This document shows positions 1 through 12,500 of a DNA stretch of 64,000 nt, in pieces. Both the position numbers and the translations under genes were made by a program. How positions within the stretch are numbered: the first letter of the stretch is position 1; each line of letters opens with the position of its first letter. The notes beneath the pieces are model-generated. The model worked only from the letters and a program-made list of their open reading frames with translations, was not told the origin of the DNA and made no database searches. Origin of the DNA: Isoperla grammatica (taxonomy: Eukaryota > Arthropoda > Insecta > Plecoptera > Perlodidae); the NCBI GenBank assembly GCA_945910005.1, contig OX246744.1, forward strand, positions 46,290,623 through 46,354,622. Reading direction: 5' to 3'.

Positions 1-600
1 ACTGTTCAGCTGTGCATTGTAACGGTACAAGTACTGCAAATAGTCTTCATACTGGTACATGTACCACAGATAGTCTTCATACCGGTCAGAGCTCAGTAAA
101 ATACTAAAATAATTATATTTTACATACAGTACTCAATTAAATGTATTTCAGATACGAAATACAAGATAGTTTTGGAGACTTGTATTTTCGATACAAAATA
201 CATTTTTACTTTCATAAATACTCAAAATAAAATACATTTGCCTTAGTTATAATGTTAATATCGGAAAATGAGGGCAAACGACCTTTGCAATACCATTAAA
301 AGCAAGACTGCTTTCCAGTATGTCTAGAACATTCTGGCCGCTAGGTTGCGCTAGGAACTTACTGAACGGACGGGTGCGATTCTTTCTTATAGTTTGCAGT
401 CAGGTTACAATCCGTTGCACGACAAAAATGTATTTTCTTGAGAAAAGTATTATGTAAAATACAAAATAATAACGAATATGTATTTGCAATACAAAATACA
501 AACTATAAAATGTGTTTATAAATTTTCAATTAATATTTGTATTAATTTATGTATTCAAATACAAGTATTTCAGACAGTGACCAGCTCTGGGCGCAGGTAC
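1..600. repeat. Dispersed AT-rich repeat
   Basis: ATACAAAATAC-rich sequence with inverted terminal pieces (CAGAGCTC near 90, CCAGCTCTGGGC near 579). The middle (about 300-430) matches 33296-33415 in the opposite orientation. No gene. Confidence 0.5.
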
Positions 601-1119
601 GCAAGACTCTCGATACTCAACAGGAAACGGGCCACTCAAGCCACTCAAGTTGTCGTTCGTTTCCACCACCAATAAGAATAACCCACCAGACCCCCACATA
701 ACAATGTCCTCATGCTACACTCCCCTTCCCCCCCACGGGGGGTTACGTTCATAAGATTGATCGAAGCACAATACTAGTTCAACTAGTTGAAACACAAATA
801 CGAGTTATATGATTGTATAATGTATATTATTATTATTTCACGTGGGAATCTCTCGCCCAGTTTTATTGCATCTTTGAATTATGTGATGGCGGCACCACAC
901 GACGTCTGCATTGACTTTGTACGTTTCGCCAAACTTTACGTAATCTAGAACAAACACGAACATAACTTTTGACATCCATACATCACTATATTAACCTATT
1001 ATATGTTAGGCTACCTGATTTCAAGTGTTCAAAATTCCATTTTATTTATACCCACCAGTTCGTTAAGGCTGTATGTTCAGTTGTTCACCAACACTCAATT
1101 GCTAACCTAAAATGTTTTT

Positions 1120-1440
1120 AAATTATCTCAAAACTAAATCAAAATATGTCATCCTCTAGAGTATTAAGTTCTCTTCCTTATGGATCTTTCTTTGTTTTAA
1201 TAAATGTTTCCTTTCTTCAAATGTTGTCAACTAGGAGCGCAGTAGGCTACCATTACATTACAAAAGTTAATTAAGAACGTTTGAAAAACGGAAATATTTA
1301 CTGCAACAAAGAAACGTTAATAAAAGAGAAGTCGGAGAACTTAATTCTTCACAGGACAACATATTTTGATTTACTTTCGGGACAGTTTAAAAACATTTTA
1401 AGGCAATCTTAACAGACCAACATTGGTGGCCATAGAGCCT
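1120..1440. repeat. Foldback repeat fragment
   Basis: ATCAAAATATGTCATCCTCT near 1138 and, inverted, GGACAACATATTTTGATTTA near 1354. The same sequence pair occurs at 55490-55530 and 56080-56115. No gene is seen between 600 and 1850. Confidence 0.5.
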
Positions 1441-1858
1441 TGACAATGTCGCAAGATACCTGTGCAGCAGGTTCGAGAGTCAATTGCAGCCAGGGTATGA
1501 TACCACCACGACATATTTTATTGGCAACAGCTTACTTAATTAATTCAATAGTAAAGGCCTAGTAGACTATTGTAAACATTATTGCATAGAACGGTTTTTA
1601 AGACGAAAATCTTCTCAATATCTCTACGGTGTCAAAATGTTTAACGAGTGTTTTCTCTTCTACTTTGTAAGTGCTTTGCGTTCACTCTTTCGATGACTCA
1701 CAGACACTCTGTTGTGCAGTACATTACGGTAAACACGACACTGTCTCGGTAGTTTCACGGTTGGCAGTACTGACGTAACATGTCCAAGCCACTCAGGCAA
1801 CGTTCACAGTTTCTGGCAAACATCATTATCACTGGAAATAAATCCGTTGTTCGATGTA

Positions 1859-1864
1859 TTTATT
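1859..1864 (-). promoter_or_regulatory. Candidate polyadenylation signal of the WBP1-like gene
   Basis: AATAAA on the minus strand about 650 bp after the stop codon; nothing closer was seen, since the stop-codon array fills 2281-2520. Confidence 0.35.
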
Positions 1865-2280
1865 TTTATATTCCACTTCATCATAAAGGTCGATTAATTG
1901 AGCAAAAATAAAAATGACAAAACCTTCCTTACGGATGTTTTTCTTCTTGTCGATGGATACAGGATATACTACCGTATATCACCTTATTCTTACAATGTTG
2001 ATTTTAAAACACAAAACTGTAGCCCGATATAGGCCTATAATTATCATACCGGGTATTAATATAGTTTATCTGATCCTATTGTTTACTGTATTAATTTAAA
2101 TACCTTAATTGCATGACTTTCAACTAAATAGTTAACTGTTTGTTCACTTGTTTTCACCACCTAACAAAAGCTTTCAAATCAAGTTAACGAACGGCTAAAT
2201 GTTTGGTTTCAAGTCAAACGATGGGGCGAAGTAACTAGGGTATGACGAAGATTATTGAAGAACTGACGTGAGACCTATTA

Positions 2281-2577
2281 GAGCATCTTTGTCCTCATCC
2301 TCGTCCTCGGATCCCCTGTCCTCGAGGAGTGGCCTATTAGAGCATCTCGTTGTCCTCATCCTCGTCCTCGGATCCCCTGTCCTCGAGGAGTGGCCTATTA
2401 GAGCATCTCGTTGTCCTCATCCTCGTCCTCGGATCCCCTGTCCTCGAGGAGTGGCTTATTAGAGCATCTCATTGTCCTCATCCTCGTCCTCGGATCCCCT
2501 GTCCTCGAGGAGTGGCCTATTAGAGCATCTCGTTGTCCTCATCCTCGTCCTCGGATCCCCTGTCCTCGAGGAGTGGG
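2281..2577 (-). repeat. 61-bp array over the WBP1-like stop codon (5 copies)
   Basis: Five near-identical units of about 61 bp spanning CTCCTCGAGGACAGGGGATC, the acidic codons and the CTCTAATAG stop. The copy farthest upstream on the gene strand is the coding one; the others lie in the 3' UTR. Confidence 0.9.
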
Positions 2578-2667
2578 CTGCCGTCTCCACCCTTGCGACT
2601 AGAGGACGATGCCGGCCGAGTCATCAGTATCGGAGGGAGGTTTCCACAGGGGGTGGTTGGCGCCGAC
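2520..2667 (-). CDS. WBP1-like gene last exon (C-terminus)
   Basis: Begins with the last of seven repeated acceptors (CCCCCAG), encodes SAPTTPCGNLPPILMTRP, a Ser/Lys patch and the acidic end EDEDEDNEML, then TAA at 2522-2520. Both ends of this exon are tandemly repeated: its first about 30 nt upstream on the gene strand, and its last about 60 nt including the stop downstream. Only this acceptor copy reads into the acidic C-terminus; upstream copies are 104 bp apart, which shifts frame. Confidence 0.7.
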
Positions 2668-5600
2668 CTGGGGGTGACAACCACACTGAGGCCACTGTGC
2701 ATTCACTTAATATAGGTGTTACTTGTAAACCAACCCCCACTAGGTTCCCACAGGGGGTGGTTGGCGCCGACCTGGGGGTGACAACCACACTGAGGCCACT
2801 GTGCATTCACTTAATATAGGTGTTACTTGTAAACCAACCCCCACTAGGTTTCCACAGGGGGTGGTTGGCGCCGACCTGGGGGTGACAACCACACTGAGGC
2901 CACTGTGCATTCACTTAATATAGGTGTTACTTGTAAACCAACCCCCACTAGGTTCCCACAAGGGGTGGTTGGCGCCGACCTGGGGGTGACAACCACACTG
3001 AGGCCACTGTGCATTCACTTAATATAGGTGTTACTTGTAAACCAACCCCCACTAGGTTCCCACAAGGGGTGGTTGGCGCCGACCTGGGGGTGACAACCAC
3101 ACTGAGGCCACTGTGCATTCACTTAATATAGGTGTTACTTGTAAACCAACCCCCACTAGGTTCCCACAAGGGGTGGTTGGCGCCGACCTGGGGGTGACAA
3201 CCACACTGAGGCCACTGTGCATTCACTTAATATAGGTGTTACTTGTAAACCAACCCCCACTAGGTTCCCACAAGGGGTGGTTGGCGCCGACCTGGGGGTG
3301 ACAACCACACTGAGGCCACTGTACATTCACTAGTAAACCAACCCCCACTGAGAATCGAACCCAGATCTCCGCGCCTTGACCCCCAGACCACCGGGACTGG
3401 CAACCTAATGTCAGGATATTGCTCACTAAAACTTCTATGTGGGGGTGGACAAACACTGCAACTATTCAGTTGCCTTTGAGTTGACCAGTCACATATAATC
3501 CAATATCACAACCATACACATGCTTGAGCGGGAAGTTAGTTCTAAAGGCTAGTCCACACAGATTTTTAAGATATAATGCATAAGGTTTTAGGACGTTGTT
3601 TTAAAAACAACAATGAAAACAACGTCTTAAAACTAAAACTTTGTGTGAACGCCAGTACGTATTTCCTATGATCCAACTTTACGACTACGCGTTAAACCTT
3701 AAATCATATGTCTGAAAAACTGTGTGGACCAGCCTTAACACATATTTATTTGAGAAATACTCTTGTGGGTAAATGTGTACAAATTTAGACCCGCCACCCC
3801 CGAAGCAAGTACAAACCTGGGCAGCCAATGTCGCGTCTTCTTGCGGGAACAGCCCAGGTTGAGCGTGAGGGGCATGTACATCCTCCGAGGGCGTTGACGG
3901 CGTCCTCTGTTGGGTATCTCGTCGATATCTTCGGCCATCGGCAGCTGTTGGATCTTGTCCAGCAGCTCTCTGATCTCGGAGGTGGGGCTGGTGGCTTGGG
4001 GGGGCGACCCCGGGGTGCCTACACAGACAATTTAGATTTGTTTTTTTAGTGAATAATGTTGGGGCCATGTAGGGTGGCCACAATTTGAAAACAAAAACCT
4101 GTAATATGATTTTTTGAGCGTCGGAAGAGATCTTGGGCTGTTTATGGCCGAGTTTCAGGAAAATGCATTTCAGTTGATGGCACTAGTTGTTATTTTAATG
4201 TTACTAGAACTGTTTCAATGTTGGTAGGCCTATATTAGGCCTATTTACAGTTTGAACACACAAACATAAGTTCATTGTTCATTGTTCCTTGTTAATAATA
4301 ATAAATTTACATGGCCAATTTACATTGTCTACCTAAAATACAAAAGATTGTCACTAGAAAACTTTTATTTATTTATTTAATGTCTATCCTATTCAGTTAT
4401 AAAAACCGATTTACAAAGGATGACAATAAATAGAACTAGGCTATGCAAACAATTAATAATAAGGAAATCATTAAACATCAATTAAATAACATAACAAAAC
4501 AAACTACTGTACTATAGAAAAAAATCAAGAACAATAAAAATTAATTGAGAAATTAAATAAAATAAATTCAAGTAAAAGTGTAGCCTATTATTAGCGGTAG
4601 CCTATATTAAATAATAAAAATAAAGTGTATAAATATGAAGGAACATGAACAAGAAATGTGAAAAAAGAAAAGTACCAACTGCTTGGTGCTTGTGGGACTT
4701 ACCTACTCCCGCGAGAGAGCTGATATCCGAGCCAGTAGTGGACAGTGCTGTGGCTGAGACGTAGCTGTGTTGTAGTGCGAGCGATCTAGGCGGCCCTGCC
4801 TGTCCCCCACTCAGACAGTCCTGAGAGCAGGGCAGACCTGACTGGCAGGACTGTAACGAGCATATAAGCATCACTGACGGGGTCCGCACACTTTGCTAAG
4901 GATTATGGACAGAAGTTGAACATCTTCTTTTTTTATGCCCACAATTGACATCTCATGTCATCATGTATTGAACATTATGGAAATATGTTTATTATTCGAC
5001 ACTAAATGTGTCAAGAGATAGCTGCACAACATGGCTGACAGTTAGAGGGTAACAAACTGACATCTGACTGACAGGAGATCATGGATCCGCCTAAACATGT
5101 TATTGCGCAAAGTAAGTTTTTAACTTTATTCTGAAATATACATAAATTGAAAGCAAATAGAGCCCAAAGGAACCTCAATGAAAGAGAGGCAGTGTTAATC
5201 GGTGGCCTTTTACTTGCATGTGGTTAATTAACATTATGATCAGAACATGAACTTTGGGCCTTCGGATGCTTGGTGTGTCCCCTGATCCAAAATCCCCATA
5301 ATATCAAAGGCATCTAGGATACAAAACGCAACCAGCAAATATCCAGCAAAGCTGGATATTCACTGACGCAACAATATCGCTTATGTTTCTTTAGAATCGT
5401 TGCCATTCTCATATAAACACTGACAATTGACATCCAGCGGCTCCGTTGCCCTCTAGCTATTACTTCACAATTTCGCCGCCAGAGATCATATCTGCAACAT
5501 TTAGTGCCGATTTCGTAGCTGATTGTGTGAGCGAGACGATATTACCTCTATGTGCGTGTGTCCAGTGTTACTGTAGCCGTGCTCGGCATCATGGCAGCCA

Positions 5601-8600
5601 ACCTCGTAGTTGGTGAGAGACGAAACGGAGCGCGGAGGTGGCGCTATCTGGTGGAACTCTTGTAAACTACCGGCGCACGAATACGGTGGTGGAACTATTG
5701 TGTTTGCCTGTACAGGGGACACAAGAACCGTCACTTAGGACACGCCATTATACAATCGATATACGTATAAACCTTATGTATTTATTTTAGAGATGGACGG
5801 ATACCGTTATTGAGAATTGGCCGATATCAAAACGTCAGTTTCAGCTGTTTCACATCTAGCATATTGATAAAATAAAAGCTGTAACATTATTATCTCTATC
5901 ACTGCTATAAAACACCTCTAGTTAAATTTGCAAAGTGTAACTCTTGTGTCCAAAAATAGTTGCTAATATTGTAGTTTCTTAAACATTCTTTAAATTAACA
6001 GGAATCGGTATCATAATATTGTGGTACTGATCCATCTCTAATTTATTTAATTTAATGTCAATAAACACAATATACAAGAACAATAAAGATAGCTATGTAT
6101 ACAACTAATTCATTGAAACCCCTGGCAAAAATCCTACGGGCACCCATGCAGCGTAATTTCCACTGCTGTCCTATTACAACTAGAACAATGGTCAAACCTG
6201 GCACGAGACATAGATACTAGGGCTGGGCAAGGAAATCGATATTTCGATACGATATCGATACGAGCCAATTTATTCGATATCGATATTTGGTTGAATATCG
6301 AAATACAGTAATAATGAAAAAAAAAATATTAAAATTAAAATTTCTAAAATCAAGTTTTGATTACCAATGTTTCATGTTTCAATTGCCTGTGCAAAAAACC
6401 CCAACTTGAAAATGTTCTCGTCACCTTTCATTGCCTCCCCTTACTACTCGTCGCTACACTTGTCCGTCCCCCAACTCCCACTTCACCCGCTTCAACCAGT
6501 CAGCCGGCCGCACTAAGGAAGAAAGCCGGCCGTGTGCAAAAGCCTTCCCCTCTCGCCCCCCGCCTAAACCAGTCAGCCGGCCGCAAAGAGGAAGGAGTCC
6601 GGCCGTGTGCATAAGCATTCCCCTCTCGCCCCTCGCCCCAGTTACACGCACAAAGTACACTCGCTTGGCGCTTACACACGCACAAAGACGAAGAAAGAAG
6701 CAACACGTTTTCTACATAGTAGCCTACTTTAATAATTAATATTAATAATAACAATACAATACTCCTTCATTAACAGTTTTATGATCAGTGTACTAAATTA
6801 ATAAATAATAGACACAATAGTTTAGAAAATATTTTGTTTTTCATTTAACTGCTAACTGGGAAGTGGGAGGGGATATTGAAAACAGATGTATTGCTTTCGA
6901 TATATCGATATCGATATCGAAATTTTTGCCTGATATCGATATTTGAACTTTATGTCATAGCCCAGCCCTAATAGATACGGTACCTTTTGAATCTCATAGA
7001 GGCTGATAAATGTTCAAGAACATATAACAAGGTATGTTGCCAGCAGGTGCAAGATAAACCTGACTGCAACTTGCGCCCGGGTTACAGAATAGGGGTCGCA
7101 ACGTTACAACCGCCTAGAGCTGCTCAGGAACGAGGGCCCAGGAGTCTAGTCTCACCTCGTTTGTCGCGTACAGGAAACTGGAGCTGAGCGAGTCTGCCGT
7201 GCTCGTTGCCGAGAGTGACGTCATCGGCCGAACCAGATAGTTGCGGAAGTATTGAACCATCAGGTAGTTCCCGCTCACTCCCTTACCGTTGTCGTTGTAG
7301 CTGATGACCAGAGGGTAAAGGTCTGGCTTCGATGTCACCTGGGCAAACAAAACAACGTTATTAGTCACAGCTTAAACCCCCCACTGTACGATCTCGGTAG
7401 GACAAATTTCTTCTTGGGATAACTTGTTTTCACCATGGCAACCACCAACCAGAAGCTTTGAATGTTGCTTATCCCGAGGATAACTATATCTAGAACCTTG
7501 TCAAAGATTGTAACGCTGGGCCTTAAAGCTGAGAAACTGTAAGAATGACGGCCTCTTCATATCCCCACCACAGCTACCCGACCCCCCTCAACTCCGTGAC
7601 AACCTGACAAAATGAAATACCTAACTGAAAATCAGTTTGTTTCAGTTGTTCAGTTTGTTGTTTCACGGAGTTGAGGGGGGTCGAGTAGCAGTGGAGGGAT
7701 AAGGAGGGGGCCGTCATTCTTACAGTTTCTCAACAAAGTAGAGTGAACAGGCCGGATTAGTCACGCCCGCTGTGTTAGGTACCAAACCCAAGAGTATTAT
7801 ATTATCGAAAATGGGTCTGTAGTGTTTAAAGCAGATGGTTGGAAAGCAGACAATTAAGAATGGAGAGTAGCATTAAAAACAACACAGGGTTTTAATCAAA
7901 GTTTATCTCGAGAATTCTACTCGAAATAAAAATGTGAGTCGAATCAGTGTCAAGCGCTAGTTTGTTAAGCGCTACACACTGAACTGTAAATAAATTCAAT
8001 ATTCTAATCAGTAGGGTAGTAAATAGTTATTATATTATTAACATCAATAATGAGTTGATACCTCAGTGTCAGTACTGTGGTGGGGGTAGCATACCTCAGT
8101 GTACGGCGGGGGGGCTTGATGGAAGGAGGAACAGCGGCTGTACTGTGGTGGGGGGTATCATACCTCAGTGTATGGCAGGGGGGTGTGATGGAAGGAGGAA
8201 CAGCAGCTGTACTGTGGTGGGGGTATCATACCTCAGTGTACGGCGGGGGTAGCGTGATGGAAGGAGGAACAGCGGCTGTACTGTGGTGGGGGTAGCATAC
8301 CTCAGTGTACGGCGGGGGGGCGTGATGGAAGGAGGAACAGCGGCTGTACTGTGGTGGGGGGTATCATACCTCAGTGTACGGCGGGGGGGCGTGATGGAAG
8401 GAGGAACAGCGGCTGTACTGTGGTGGGGGGTAGCATACCTCAGTGTACGGCGGGGGAGCGTGATGGAAGGAGGAACAGCGGCTGTACTGTGGTGGGGGGT
8501 AGCATACGTCAGTGTACGGCGGGGGGGCGTGATGGAAGGAGGAACAGCGGCTGTACTGTGGTGGGGGGTAGCATACCTCAGTGTACGGCGGGGGGGCGTG

Positions 8601-9516
8601 ATGGAAGGAGGAACAGCGGCTGTACTGTGGTGGGGGGTGGCATACCTCAGACTACGGCGGGGGGGCGTGATGGAAGGAGGAACAGCAGCTGTACTGTGGT
8701 GGGGGGTAGCATACCTCAGTGTACGGCGGGGGGGCGTGATGGATGGAGGAACAGCGGCTGTACTGTGGTGGGGGGTAGCATACCTCAGTGTACGGCGGGG
8801 GGGCGTGATGGAAGGAGGAACAGCGTCTGTACTGTGGTGGGGGTAGCATACCTCAGTGTACGGCGGGGGGGCGTGATGGAAGGAGGAACAGCGGCTGTAC
8901 TGTGGTGGGGGGTAGCATACCTCAGTGTACGGCGGGGGGGCGTGATGGAAGGAGGAACAGCGGCTGTACTGTGGTGGGGGGGAGCATACCTAAGTGTACG
9001 GCGGGGGGGCGTGATGGAAGGAGGAACAGCGGCTGTACTGTGGTGGGGGTAGCTCACCTCAGTGTACGGCGGGGGGGGCGTGATGGAAGGAGGAACAGCG
9101 GCTGTACTGTGGTGGGGGTAGCATACCTCAGTGTACGGCGGGGGGGGCGTGATGGAAGGAGGAACAGCGGCTGTACTGTGGTGGGGGATAGCATACCTCA
9201 GTGTACGGCGGGGGGGCGTGATGGAAGGAGGAACAGCGGCTGTACTGTGGTGGGGGGTATCATACCTCAGTGTACGGCGGGGGGGCGTGATGGAAGGAGG
9301 AACAGCGGCTGTACTGTGGTGGGGGGTAGCAGGACCCTGTTGAGTCCCTCTCAGAGCTCGGCTCGTCGTTACAGTTGCGACCTTGACGGCGACAGCAGCA
9401 ATGTCGCTTCCGCCACAGACAACATCCGCCCAGGCACGAGAGAATGGAAACCACCACCACGAACCTGCAATGTTGATGCACAGTTAGCTTTATACTTATT
9501 AGTTTTCTGTCTATAA

Positions 9517-9587
<71 letters not shown>

Positions 9588-12500
9588 ACAAACAAGTAAA
9601 CAAATAATCTGTTAAGAGGAAAGACTACTAGCCAATATTAAAACCCGCGAAATTAACGTATTTTCGTCATATCTCAATAACGCCACACAATATCGAAGCA
9701 GTGACACCTACGCATATTTTGGATTCGTGAGAGCTCAATACCGTATGAAAAAGATTTATTAGTTTGCAGTAATTATAATTATTATTTGTAATTTAACTAA
9801 TTTACAAGTTAATTAGATATTATACAACTATAATTACTACAATCTACGAAATCTTTTTCATTTGGTATTGAGCTCTCACGAATCCAAAATGTGCGTAGGT
9901 GTCATCGTTTCGATATTGTGTGGCGTTATTGAGATATGATGAAAATACGTTAATTTCGCGGGTTTTAATATTGGCTAGTAGGTGCATGGTAGATGACTCA
10001 CCAGAAGTACCAGTGGTTCCAGAAGACGAAGGAAAGCAGGTTGGCTGTGGCTGCCGTGGGCGGTCTGTATACGGAAGGCGAGTAGACGTAGCAGCAACCC
10101 AGGGTGCAACACTCCTTGGGCGGAGAGCAGCTGCAACAATAAACAAGTAAATGCATCAATATTTATAGATGTATTCAATCAAGTCATGTTCAAAACTAAA
10201 AAAACAAAAAGAAACAGTTCAAACCGTGAATCGAACCCTGGACCTTTTTGTGTTTGAACCTTTTGGTTCTAAACATAATTGAAATAGGCTAGGTTACATT
10301 GTATAAATAAATAACTGTACATTTCATTGCTTACGTTAGTGGCAGATGGGCTAATACATTAACAAGTTTTTTTTTATCAAAACATTTTTCTCACAATATA
10401 AATTTTAAACGTATTTATTTTCAATCAAATATGCAGTATGTTTGCCACTGTTGCTCTAACACAGCCTAAAATGCAAAGCGTGAATACCGATACTACAGGT
10501 ATCTGTCCCCTCAGCTCGGAGCCAAAGATGTGAGTGGTGAGATCGCTGTGATACTGTATATAGATGGGAATACTGCCAGAGTTCTCCCTTCCTTTCCTAA
10601 TCCTCCTTCCCAATAGTTGTGTTGTGTATTGTTTGTTTGTTTTAAGGCCACCCGTATACCTCTATGCTGCCAATGTTAAATCTCTGAAACTGATGTACCT
10701 TTTTCTCAGATACTATCCAACTTGCAGGATTGAAATTTCTGGGGTACTCTAATAAAATATCGATCTTTGATTGGTTATCGCTCACTCGTCGATGGTGTTC
10801 GAAGCCTACAGGTTTGGTTTAGTTACTTTATATTTAAGTCCCCCACTGCAAATCACTGTTTAGTTACTGAGTGGGTAGACTCTAAATGTGAATTTATTTA
10901 TTTTATTTATTTACACTTGTGTACTATACTTTAAGGAGGGCTTTTCAAGAAATTAGTTATGGTTACTTTGTTATGAATTTTTTCTCAAGTGTATGTTTTT
11001 TGTACATTTTTTCCTACATTTCTCAACATGAATGAGTTCATATTACTGTTATTTCTATAGGTATCTAAAATAGCCCTCCTTAAAGTATGTCAATAGTATT
11101 GATTAGTAGCCTATGTACTGAAAATTTCAATGAGCTAGGACCTTCCTGAGCTGAGAAAATGGTACCTTTGTACAGTACAAATGTAGTTTTGAGATACGCT
11201 AGGTTAAAGATTTAATTTGGTTTTACCAGGCTTGAGTGCAGTTTTCTTGCCCATGGACTGCTACCTTTTTATGGTGGGCAGGTTTGCATAGTGTGCTGAT
11301 CCTGAGAGCTATGCCGGTGGAAGCGTATGCTTCTGATAGGGCCACCCTAGCCGGATAAGTCGAGGCGGAGAAGCCGGATTAAACATGCTGTGCTGATCCC
11401 GAGAGCTATGCTGGTGGAAGTGTATGCTTCTGATAGGGCCACCCTAGCCGGATAAGTCGAGGCGGAGAAGCCGGACGAAACATGCTGTGCTGATCCCGAG
11501 AGCTATGACGGTGGAAGTGTATGCTTCTGATAGGGCCACCCTAGCCGGATAAGTCGAGGCAGAGAAGCCAGACAAAAGGCAGTTCTCATCCCCAGGAACT
11601 GCTACCTTATCGTGGTGGGCAGGTTTACATGTGTTGTGGATCCTGAGAGCTATGCCGGTGGAAGCGTATACTTCTGGTAGGGACACGGTAGACGGTAAAA
11701 CATTTCACCAGCGGCTACCAATGAACGCCATGCGTAAACAAACCGCACATTGGTTGAAACAGTTTATTATTTTCTAGGGCAATTATTTGGAGCTTGAGAC
11801 AGTGAACTGTGCATCACAGTTCGAGCACAAGAGATCTAGATTTGAGACTAGGCCTGTACTAGCTTCACACTTTATAGTGACACATACTCTTTTGTGCATA
11901 CAAGATAGGCCTACTAATTGTTTGAGTCCCAAATTCCTGTGACAGATCTACAATGTTTTCTCAGTCCCCACTTTCACTTGAGAGATGATTATAGGCCCAC
12001 TGTTCAAATGAACTTTGCATTTTAACAGTGATGCACTTACAGGAGGTACAAATGTAGAATCATCCTGCGAAGGACAGGATAGTGTAGATAAAAGTTGTTT
12101 ACTTTGTAGGCCTAGGCTAGGGCCAGCCCTTACTTGGTGTTACAAATTTGCAGTAAGTTTACAAGTGAAAATGTATCTTGCGATAGACGCACAGTGTTCA
12201 TTCTAGCAAAAGTCCTTTTTATAAACACTTTAGGTGGTCTACCCATCTTGAAATAACGAAAATTACCACTTCAAATGAGAGAAAACTCGCAATGTTTACT
12301 ACTAAAAAGTGTGGTTATAAACTGATGAAGTCACACTGGGTGCTTACGGAAACCTCTCGAATTGAAGAGATCGGATGGATCTGGTCACGTGATGGCATTC
12401 CCTGGATCTCATGTCTGTTTCCGAACGAAAAGTTGTAGTTGTTAATAAATCTAAATATAATTATAAATCGTGATCCGAAATTAATCTTATTTAAATTACT

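Noticed and set aside
9335..9336. Donor GTCCTG for WBP1-like exon 4
   Set aside because: Joining to exon 5 would give an immediate stop; the GTATGA donor at 9265 keeps phase and adds PPxY motifs.
10205..10255. tRNA-like B-box on the minus strand (GGTTCGATTCACGG)
   Set aside because: Isolated motif without A-box or stems; too little for a SINE or tRNA call.
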